Assembly (NCBI GenBank): GCA_905371275.1
Contig: CAJPLH010000088.1
Coordinates: forward strand, 1-7,726
Source of the DNA: Prevotellaceae bacterium
GTDB lineage: Bacteria > Bacteroidota > Bacteroidia > Bacteroidales > Bacteroidaceae
Reading direction: 5' to 3'
Length of the DNA stretch: 7,726 nt
Under the pieces are notes generated by a model. The model worked only from the letters and a program-made list of their open reading frames with translations. It did not search any database and was not told the origin of the DNA. Position 1 is the first letter of the stretch. The number at the start of each line of letters is the position of its first letter. The translations under genes were made by a program, and so were the position numbers. This document shows, one piece after another, positions 1-5,465 of this stretch.

Positions 1-49
1 GTGCTCCGCCTCCCGGAAAAATCCGTTTCACATACATCAAATCAAACAA

Positions 50-367
50 ATGTACGCAATCGTAGAGATTAACGGTCATCAGTTTAAGGTGGAAGCAGGC
101 ATGAAGCTCTTCGTTGACCACCTCGCTAGCGCAGAAGCTGGCGCAACTGTTGAGTTCGACAAGGTGCTCCTTCTTGACAAGGACGGTCAAGTCACTGTAG
201 GTGCTCCCACAGTAAAGGGCGCAAAAGTTGTTGCTGAAGTAGTTTCTCCCCTCGTAAAGGGCGACAAAGTGCTCATCTTCCACAAGAAGCGTCGTAAGGG
301 CTATCGCAAGCTCAACGGCTTCCGTCATCAATTCACTGAACTTTCTATCAAGGAAGTTAAAGCTTAA
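50..367 (+). CDS. rplU: 50S ribosomal protein L21
   Basis: Structural protein of the large ribosomal subunit that binds 23S rRNA. The 105-residue product is the normal length for bacterial L21 (about 100-105). It opens with MYAIVEINGHQFKV, the family's N-terminal strand (Y-A-I-x-x-x-G-x-Q). The basic rRNA-binding segment follows the LIFHKKRRKGYRK stretch near residues 76-88, then the conserved GFRHQFT close to the C-terminus. The ATG at 50 has an A/C-rich leader with no Shine-Dalgarno sequence, as usual in Bacteroidota. The next gene is rpmA, 20 bp downstream on the same strand, which is the standard L21-L27 operon order. The promoter probably lies upstream of the window, because I see no clear -7 box in bases 1-49. 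Confidence 0.97.
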   Translation: MYAIVEINGHQFKVEAGMKLFVDHLASAEAGATVEFDKVLLLDKDGQVTVGAPTVKGAKVVAEVVSPLVKGDKVLIFHKKRRKGYRKLNGFRHQFTELSIKEVKA

Positions 368-387
368 CCCCCTAAATATATCAGACA

Positions 388-651
388 ATGGCACACAAAA
401 AAGGTGTAGGTAGTTCTAAGAACGGCCGTGAATCGGCATCACAACGTCTTGGTGTTAAAATCTGGGGCGGACAATCTTGCATCGCTGGCAACATCATCGT
501 TCGTCAACGTGGCACAGTTCACTATCCTGGTAAGAACGTAGGCATCGGCACTGACCACACGCTCTACGCTCTCGCTGATGGTGTGGTTACCTTCAAGCGC
601 GGTCAACGCGACCGTAGCGTGGTTTCTGTAGAACCCAAGGCTGAAGCGTAA
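388..651 (+). CDS. rpmA: 50S ribosomal protein L27
   Basis: Large-subunit ribosomal protein whose flexible N-terminus reaches towards the peptidyl-transferase centre. The 87-residue product begins MAHKKGVGSSKNGRES, the almost invariant L27 signature, and continues with RLGVKIWGGQ, GNIIVRQRGT and the GIGTDHTLYAL block. The conserved N-terminus starts directly at Met, so there is no cleavable N-terminal extension of the kind found in Firmicutes L27. The segment QSCIAGN replaces the more common Gln-x-Ala-x-Ala-Gly-Asn, a minor lineage variation. The gene lies 20 bp after rplU with no promoter or terminator between them, so the two are very probably co-transcribed. Transcription should end at the hairpin starting 20 bp after the stop codon. 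Confidence 0.97.
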   Translation: MAHKKGVGSSKNGRESASQRLGVKIWGGQSCIAGNIIVRQRGTVHYPGKNVGIGTDHTLYALADGVVTFKRGQRDRSVVSVEPKAEA

Positions 652-671
652 TCGTAAGCACTTTAGAACTA

Positions 672-720
672 TAAGAGGCTGCTTCAAAACGTCTGTTTTG
701 ATGCAGCCTCTTAGATTTTT
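672..720 (+). terminator. Rho-independent terminator of the rplU-rpmA operon
   Basis: A 19-bp inverted repeat pairs 672-690 with 695-713. It closes a 4-nt loop (GTCT) and has a single T-T mismatch (683 against 702). The stem is strong and GC-rich near its base (AGAGGCTGC). It is followed at once by ATTTTT (715-720), giving the U-tract expected on the + strand. Its position 20 bp after the rpmA stop fits termination of the ribosomal operon. The T-rich tail runs into the CTAG tandem array: a degenerate unit (TTAGCTTTT at 719-727) is already in register with it. Confidence 0.88.
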
Positions 721-727
721 AGCTTTT

Positions 728-907
728 CTAGAAGAGCTAGTGATTCTAGAGGGTCTAGTGGTTCTAGAGGTTCTAGTATTTCTAGAGATTCTAGTTTTTC
801 TAGCCTTTCTAGCCTTTCTAGCCTTTCTAGCCTTTCTAGAACTTCTAGTATTTCTAGTCTTTCTAGTATTTCTTGAACTTCTAGTATTTCTAGTCTTTCT
901 AGCTTTT
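728..907. repeat. 9-bp CTAG tandem repeat array (minisatellite), 20 units
   Basis: Twenty consecutive 9-bp units, each CTAG plus five bases usually ending TT, run from 728 to 907. The tetranucleotide CTAG occurs in exact 9-bp register at 728, 737, 746 and so on up to 899, with one failure (CTTG at 872), giving 19 intact copies. A degenerate unit (TTAG at 719) precedes the array and another (CTCA at 908) follows it. Four central units (800-835) are identical, CTAGCCTTT. Units at 737-790 alternate between CTAGT-type and CTAGA-type, giving an 18-bp period. The right part is a 36-bp duplication: 836-871 against 872-907 match at 33 of 36 positions. The array fills most of the gap between the rpmA terminator and the gene at 927. 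Because 9 is a multiple of 3, it creates long spurious reading frames on both strands (Leu/Phe/Val-rich on +, Arg/Lys/Ser/Thr-rich on -). Its function is unknown. Confidence 0.95.
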
Positions 908-926
908 CTCAAATTCTTTCTGCTAG

Positions 927-1532
927 ATGCACAACATTATACTTGTCGATACCGCACACATAGATCACGTGGCGTTCGACCTCATCGTTAATTTCGAGCG
1001 AATGCTCGGTCGTCAGATTCCCCAAGGAGATTTTCCAAAATGGCTCGATTGTATCGCCCTCGATGGCGGACTTCGACCCGGAGAAAATGAAACGCGCGTC
1101 TATCTCATTCATCCCAAGGCGCAGACGCAACTGCAATATCTCCTTCCCTGCCACTTTGCAAAAGAACTGAACGGTAAAGCATTTCGCGACGAACTCGGAG
1201 AATTTGCCCTCAATGCTTATGGAGTAGAAGAAATTGTGTCGCAAGAAGACTATTTCGTGCAAGTGTTTGAAGAAGTGTTGCGCGATGCAGACTGCGAACG
1301 CGTGATGGTGATAGCCGATCTCGACGGAATGACGGACGAAAGCGCACATTTCGCGCAGCGCATCAAAGCTCTTTGTGCCAATCCCCCCAAAGACGACAAA
1401 GGCAACGAACTTCCACGCAAAGACATCACCCTCTTCACCATGCAACCCATCGCGGGACGCGGTTTTCAACAAGAACTCCTCGGTTATAGTTTGATGGCTG
1501 CTCTCGGCATCAACGGCAACGAGGTGCAATAG
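927..1532 (+). CDS. Conserved Bacteroidales-type protein of unknown function
   Basis: A 201-residue soluble protein with no signal peptide or membrane segment. I recognise it as resembling a small conserved family of Bacteroidales hypothetical proteins; I recall DUF6621 as its name, but this is unverified. Visible landmarks are an N-terminal hydrophobic strand ending in Asp (IILVD, D8), a conserved-looking block CIALDGGLRPGENE at residues 42-55, a second strand (RVYLIH), and later a strand ending in two acids (VMVIADLD, D131 and D133). The C-terminus contains ITLFTMQPIAGRGFQQELLGYSLM. Alternating strands and helices with acids at strand ends suggest a Rossmann-like or PIN/NYN-like fold; that is inference only. 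The ATG at 927 starts just before the first conserved strand and lies 19 bp after the CTAG array. No Shine-Dalgarno sequence or clear promoter is visible, so the array or its edge must hold the promoter, or the gene is read through from upstream. Confidence 0.85.
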   Translation: MHNIILVDTAHIDHVAFDLIVNFERMLGRQIPQGDFPKWLDCIALDGGLRPGENETRVYLIHPKAQTQLQYLLPCHFAKELNGKAFRDELGEFALNAYGVEEIVSQEDYFVQVFEEVLRDADCERVMVIADLDGMTDESAHFAQRIKALCANPPKDDKGNELPRKDITLFTMQPIAGRGFQQELLGYSLMAALGINGNEVQ

Positions 1533-1613
1533 AATCCGTTCACAATCCCACGACCGATGGGGAATTATTAGTGATTTCTCGGAAAAGAAGAAGTTCATCT
1601 CGCTAGAAATCAT

Positions 1614-1621
1614 TATATTTG
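1614..1621 (+). promoter_or_regulatory. Probable Bacteroidota promoter -7 box for the reductase gene
   Basis: TATATTTG at 1614-1621 is an exact match to the Bacteroidota -7 consensus TAnnTTTG. No good -33 TTTG box is present 19-21 bp upstream; the nearest partial match is GTTC at 1593, spaced 17 bp, so the assignment rests on the -7 box. Transcription would begin near 1627, giving a 5' leader of roughly 85-90 nt before the ATG at 1715. The leader contains a short direct repeat, AACTCAC, at 1691 and 1702. The rest of the 1533-1714 gap shows no gene. Confidence 0.45.
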
Positions 1622-1714
1622 CAGTTAAGCTGTAAGCACGTTCAAGTCAAGCGCGCAGCTATAAGCATATTCTCACTGATAACAAATCACAACTCACGCA
1701 TAACTCACAACGAA

Positions 1715-2920
1715 ATGGGTAAAGTTCTCATCATTGGCGCAGGTGGCGTGGCCACCGTAGCCGCAGTGAAAGTGGCCAAAAACTCTGATGTTTTTGACGA
1801 AATTATGATTGCTTCTCGCACCGTGTCTAAGTGCGAAGCCATCGCCAAACGCATTGCCGACATGGGCTTGCGCAACGACATCAAAACGGCGCAAGTGGAT
1901 GCCGACAACGTGCCTGAATTGGTAGCTCTTTTCAAATCCTTCCAACCCGATTTGGTGATGAATCTCGCGCTTCCCTATCAAGACCTCACCATCATGGAGG
2001 CTTGTCTTGAAGCCGGTTGTCACTATCTCGATACTGCCAACTACGAACCCAAAGATGAAGCACATTTCGAATACTCTTGGCAGTGGGCTTATCGCGAACG
2101 CTTTGAGAAAGCCGGACTTTGCGCCATCCTCGGTTGCGGTTTCGACCCTGGTGTCACCTCTATCTATACCGCTTACGCTGCAAAGCACCATTTCGACGAA
2201 ATCCACTATCTCGACATTGTAGACTGCAACGCTGGTGACCACGGAAAAGCCTTTGCCACCAATTTCAATCCCGAAATCAACATCCGCGAAATCACGCAAA
2301 AGGGACTTTATTGGGAAAATGGTAAATGGGTGGAAACAGAACCCCTCGAAATTCACCAACCTTTGACCTATCCCAACGTAGGTCCTCGCGAAAGCTATCT
2401 TCTCCACCACGAAGAAATCGAGAGTCTTGTCATCAACTTCCCCACCATCAAGCGCGCTCGCTTCTGGATGACCTTCGGACAAGAATATCTCACCCACTTG
2501 CGTGTGATCCAAAACATTGGTATGGACTCCATCGTCCCCATTAACTATGAGGGACACATGATTCAACCCCTCCAATTCCTCAAAGCCGTCCTCCCCAATC
2601 CCCAAGATTTGGGAGAAAACTATGAGGGAGAAACCTCTATCGGTTGCCGTATCCGCGGTATCAAGGATGGTAAGGAACACACCTACTACGTCTACAACAA
2701 CTGCTCGCACCAAGCCGCTTACGACGAAACTGGTATGCAAGGCGTGAGCTACACTACTGGTGTTCCTGCCTGCATCGGCGCGCGTCTCTTCATGCAAGGT
2801 GTGTGGAACAAGCCCGGTGTGCACAACGTGGAAGAGTTTGATCCCGATCCCTTCATGGAAGAACTCAACAAACAAGGTCTTCCTTGGCACGAAATCCACG
2901 ACGGCGATTTGGAACTCTAA
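1715..2920 (+). CDS. Saccharopine dehydrogenase-family protein, probable carboxynorspermidine/carboxyspermidine synthase
   Basis: A cytoplasmic NAD(P)H-dependent reductase of 401 residues. It opens with a classic Rossmann dinucleotide-binding strand, MGKVLIIGAGGVATVAA (the glycine-rich loop starts at residue 8). Further family landmarks are ASRT after the second strand, the PDLVMNLALPYQD block, CHYLDTANYE and GCGFDPGVTSIYTAY in the middle. Within the saccharopine dehydrogenase superfamily, the length of about 400 and the GFDPGVTS segment best fit the carboxy(nor)spermidine synthase branch. That enzyme condenses aspartate semialdehyde with diaminopropane or putrescine on the alternative spermidine route. 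The partner decarboxylase (nspC type) is not in the window, so the substrate remains inferred. The frame stays open upstream to an ATG at 1619, but that codon lies inside the -7 promoter box and the added 32 residues are not family-like, so 1715 is chosen. A true lysine-pathway saccharopine dehydrogenase is less likely. Confidence 0.88.
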   Translation: MGKVLIIGAGGVATVAAVKVAKNSDVFDEIMIASRTVSKCEAIAKRIADMGLRNDIKTAQVDADNVPELVALFKSFQPDLVMNLALPYQDLTIMEACLEAGCHYLDTANYEPKDEAHFEYSWQWAYRERFEKAGLCAILGCGFDPGVTSIYTAYAAKHHFDEIHYLDIVDCNAGDHGKAFATNFNPEINIREITQKGLYWENGKWVETEPLEIHQPLTYPNVGPRESYLLHHEEIESLVINFPTIKRARFWMTFGQEYLTHLRVIQNIGMDSIVPINYEGHMIQPLQFLKAVLPNPQDLGENYEGETSIGCRIRGIKDGKEHTYYVYNNCSHQAAYDETGMQGVSYTTGVPACIGARLFMQGVWNKPGVHNVEEFDPDPFMEELNKQGLPWHEIHDGDLEL

Positions 2921-2943
2921 TTCCTTCCATTACTTTAAGCCCA

Positions 2944-2986
2944 TTTTTCGCTGAATAGATTGCGCTCAAATCTATTCAGCGAAAAA
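2944..2986. repeat. Perfect 18-bp palindrome in the reductase/GH27 intergenic gap
   Basis: An uninterrupted inverted repeat pairs 2944-2961 with 2969-2986 around a 7-nt loop (GCGCTCA), with no mismatches. The arms carry T5 at the outer left end and A5 at the outer right end on either strand, so neither strand has a separate U-tract 3' of the stem. It may still end transcription of the reductase gene 23 bp upstream. It could instead be an operator or a 5'-leader hairpin for the glycosidase starting at 3010. A weak promoter-like pair (TTTG at 2908, 19 bp, TACTTTAA at 2931) would start a transcript just at the palindrome, but its -7 box has two mismatches. Confidence 0.8.
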
Positions 2987-3009
2987 GTCTCAATACCATA
3001 TATTATATC

Positions 3010-5259
3010 ATGAAATATACCTCTTTACTTCTAGGTTTGGCTTTGGCTTGTTCCGCACCAGCATTGGGTGCGCAAGCCAAAGTCGCGCCTAAGTTTGCTG
3101 CAAAAATGCAGACTTCCAAGGAGTCCTCTGCACAAACCACAGCAAGAGCCACAACTCAAGCTGCCACCACTAACATTGTCAAAATACCCGTTTCCACCGA
3201 TCCCAGCATTGAGTTTATTCCCCTGAGTAGTTTCGATTTGTCGAAGATGGAAAACGGTTGGAAGAGTCCACAAGCGAACAAAAGCATCGAAGGAAATCCC
3301 ATTCGTTTGGGAAAAACCACCTATGAAAGTGGAGTAGGGGTGCACGCACCTTCGCGCATCGTGGTAAAACTCAATGGCGCAGTCACCACCTTCCGTGCTG
3401 TGGGTGGCATTGATGCTGAAGTGGAAAATCCCAACAATCCTCGCAGCAAGGCAGCAATTCTCGATTATCGCGTAGTGCTTCGTGGACAGGATGGTCAAGA
3501 CCAAGTGGTGAAAAGCGGTTCGATGAATCGCGATTCCGCACCCATCCAGCTCGATGTTGATGTGCGCAATGCCAAATATCTCATCCTCGAGGTGAACAAC
3601 GGCGGAGGAGAAGGCAACTGGGGCGACCACTTCGACTGGGCAAATGCCTATTTCATCTATCACGAGCAAAACTCCACGCGTCCCGAGACTGTTTCTCCCG
3701 ATGTGTTGAAGACACCTTTAGCTTGCGCCACCGACATCTTCTCCCTCCCTGGTAAGCGCGTGTTGCACAAAATCGTCACTTCCGATCCCACGCTCAATAT
3801 TTCCGTCATCGACCTTCCCGAAGGACTCACTTGGAATGCCAAACGCCGTGTTGTAGAAGGCACTGTGCCCGAAGCAGAAGGCGTATATCACTACAACATT
3901 GTGTCTACGGATGGCAAGGAACAGCAGATTTTGGCTAAAGCCACTCTCACTGTCAAGAAAAATCTCCCCTTGGCAAAACCCATGATGGGATGGATTTCTT
4001 GGAACGTGGTGCAAGACAAAATCTCTACTGACGTGGTGAAGAAAGTGTCGGATGCTATGGTGAACCAAGGTTTGAAAGATGTTGGATACAACTACCTCAT
4101 CATCGACGACCTCTGGCATGCTAAAAATCGTCATAGCGATGGTCGTCCCCAAGAAGACCCAGCTAAATTCCCCATCGGCATGAAAGCCACGGTGGACTAT
4201 GCTCACAGCAAGGGCTTGAAGTTTGGCATTTATTCCGATGCTGCCAACAACACTTGTGCAGGAGCCTTTGGTTCGTATGGCAAAGAAGTGATTGACGCTA
4301 AACAATATGCAGCGTGGGGTGTAGACTTACTCAAATACGACTATTGTCATGCACCCAGTGATGCCGCCTCTGCTCAAGTGCGCTACAAGGCAATGGGAGA
4401 TGCGCTCAAACAATCAGGTCGCGACATCCTATTATATATGTGTGAATGGGGTGTTCGTGAACCTTGGAAATGGGGTTTCACCACAGGTGCGCCCGTATGG
4501 CGCGCCACTTACGACACGCGCGATGGATGGAATGGAAAACAAGGAGGAATTGGCATCATTCAAAGCATTGCCAGTATGAAAGACCTCTGGGCTTATTCCG
4601 GAGTCAATCGTTTCAATGATGCCGATATGATGTGTGTAGGCATTCACGGCACGGGGAAATCTAGCAACGACCTTGTAGTTGGCACCCCTGGTATGACGCA
4701 AGACGAATATCGTACGCAGTTTGCACTCTGGTGCATGTGGTCTTCTCCCTTGTTGCTCTCTTTCGACCTCACGAAACCCATCACGGCAGACGACAAGAAG
4801 CTCATGACCAATGCCGACCTCATCGCCCTTGACCAAGATGACCTCGGACAACAAGCAGAATACATCGGCACTGTCGACAACATGGTCTACTTCATGAAAG
4901 ACCTCGCCAATGGTGATGTTGCTATCTCTGCCACCAATATGAGCGAAGCTACCAAGGAAGCCGTTTTCGATTTCTCCAAGTTCTCGGCACTCGATCCCAC
5001 GATAGACTACTACACCTACGATTGCCAACTCCAAAAGGCGGGTGAAAACACCGTGAAATCCGTGCTTCGCGCTCAAGTGCGTAAACACGCCACTGTTGTT
5101 TTCCGTCTCGGTCGCAACAAAATCACTGGTATCTCTTCTGTTTCTGCCCAAAAGCACAAGAAGACAATCGTAAATTTTGACCTCAGTGGGCGCAAAGTGG
5201 CACACCCCACTGCAGGACAGCTCGTCATCACTGACGGACATCCCGAGATTGTGCAATAG
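3010..5259 (+). CDS. Exported alpha-galactosidase, GH27 with N-terminal NPCBM domain and T9SS-like tail
   Basis: Retaining glycosidase expected to release terminal alpha-linked galactose (or beta-arabinopyranose or alpha-N-acetylgalactosamine in related members) from plant or host glycans outside the cytoplasm. The 749 residues divide as follows. A signal peptide covers about 1-23 (LLLGLALAC, cleavage plausible after AQA), followed by a Ser/Thr/Ala-rich linker to about 60. An NPCBM carbohydrate-binding-type domain spans about 68-218 (TTYESGVGVHAPS, GGIDAEV). A small Ig-like domain spans about 225-316 (LPEGLTW, VEGTVPEAEGVYHY). The GH27 barrel starts at about 318 with PMMGWISWN. The nucleophile should be D444 (KYDYC) and the acid/base D502 (WRATYD); the conserved NDADM lies at 536-540. 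A C-terminal beta-sandwich follows. The last 30 residues (FDLSGRKVAHPTAGQLVI and on) resemble short Bacteroidota C-terminal sorting domains. C14 gives only a loose lipobox, so lipid anchoring is less likely. No SusC/SusD genes are adjacent. Confidence 0.93.
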   Translation: MKYTSLLLGLALACSAPALGAQAKVAPKFAAKMQTSKESSAQTTARATTQAATTNIVKIPVSTDPSIEFIPLSSFDLSKMENGWKSPQANKSIEGNPIRLGKTTYESGVGVHAPSRIVVKLNGAVTTFRAVGGIDAEVENPNNPRSKAAILDYRVVLRGQDGQDQVVKSGSMNRDSAPIQLDVDVRNAKYLILEVNNGGGEGNWGDHFDWANAYFIYHEQNSTRPETVSPDVLKTPLACATDIFSLPGKRVLHKIVTSDPTLNISVIDLPEGLTWNAKRRVVEGTVPEAEGVYHYNIVSTDGKEQQILAKATLTVKKNLPLAKPMMGWISWNVVQDKISTDVVKKVSDAMVNQGLKDVGYNYLIIDDLWHAKNRHSDGRPQEDPAKFPIGMKATVDYAHSKGLKFGIYSDAANNTCAGAFGSYGKEVIDAKQYAAWGVDLLKYDYCHAPSDAASAQVRYKAMGDALKQSGRDILLYMCEWGVREPWKWGFTTGAPVWRATYDTRDGWNGKQGGIGIIQSIASMKDLWAYSGVNRFNDADMMCVGIHGTGKSSNDLVVGTPGMTQDEYRTQFALWCMWSSPLLLSFDLTKPITADDKKLMTNADLIALDQDDLGQQAEYIGTVDNMVYFMKDLANGDVAISATNMSEATKEAVFDFSKFSALDPTIDYYTYDCQLQKAGENTVKSVLRAQVRKHATVVFRLGRNKITGISSVSAQKHKKTIVNFDLSGRKVAHPTAGQLVITDGHPEIVQ

Positions 5260-5307
5260 CAGATAGTCTTTCTTGGGTCTGCGCTTCCCAATAGCCACAA
5301 ACAAATT

Positions 5308-5350
5308 TCACCGCTTGTATCAATCCTGTTGATGCAAGCGGTGATTGCGT
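5308..5350 (+). terminator. Probable terminator after the alpha-galactosidase gene
   Basis: A 16-bp stem pairs 5308-5323 with 5329-5344, with one T-G wobble (5318 with 5334) and a 5-nt loop (TCCTG). It is followed by a T-rich stretch (TTGCGTTATTATTT) that is not a clean U-run. It lies about 50 bp after the glycosidase stop and before the porX promoter, the expected place to separate the two units. The rest of the 5260-5465 gap holds the promoter described separately and no gene. Confidence 0.65.
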
Positions 5351-5423
5351 TATTATTTACGTTATCGTTTGCATCATTGGAGGGGATAGAAATGAAAATC
5401 CCTTTGTCAAAACTTTTGAAATC

Positions 5424-5455
5424 CTTGCACAACCGCATAAATTGCACTAACTTTG
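5424..5455 (+). promoter_or_regulatory. Probable Bacteroidota primary-sigma promoter for porX-cmk
   Basis: TAACTTTG at 5448-5455 matches the -7 consensus TAnnTTTG exactly. CTTG at 5424-5427 matches three of four bases of the -33 TTTG box. The 20-bp spacing is within the usual 19-21. Transcription should start near 5460-5463, a few bases before the first candidate ATG of porX (5466) and about 16 before the second (5478). The promoter therefore bears on the start choice: 5466 would be nearly leaderless. Confidence 0.68.
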
Positions 5456-5465
5456 TAGAAACATA

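Noticed and set aside
719..907. CRISPR array
   Set aside because: The units are 9 bp and directly tandem with no unique spacers, and no cas gene is present.
439..912. 157-codon minus-strand frame with an Arg/Lys/Ser/Thr-rich repeat N-terminus
   Set aside because: The repeated part is the CTAG array read in a stop-free frame, and the remainder is antisense to rpmA. The length results from the 9-bp period being a multiple of 3, not from coding selection.
698..991. 97-codon plus-strand frame rich in Leu, Phe, Val and Ala, resembling a membrane protein
   Set aside because: It starts within the terminator stem, runs through the tandem array, and ends out of frame inside the real gene at 927. The hydrophobicity comes simply from CTA-Gnn-nTT codons.
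1535..1570. Hairpin AATCCCA / TGGGGAATT after the gene at 927
   Set aside because: The stem is short and needs a bulge, and no U-tract follows, so it is too weak to call a terminator.
1694..2899. 401-codon minus-strand frame
   Set aside because: It is the shadow of the well-supported reductase gene; its translation shows no recognisable motif.
2908..2938. Promoter for the glycosidase (TTTG, 19 bp, TACTTTAA)
   Set aside because: Spacing is right but the -7 box has two mismatches in its key bases and the -33 box lies within the upstream gene, so it is noted only as weak.
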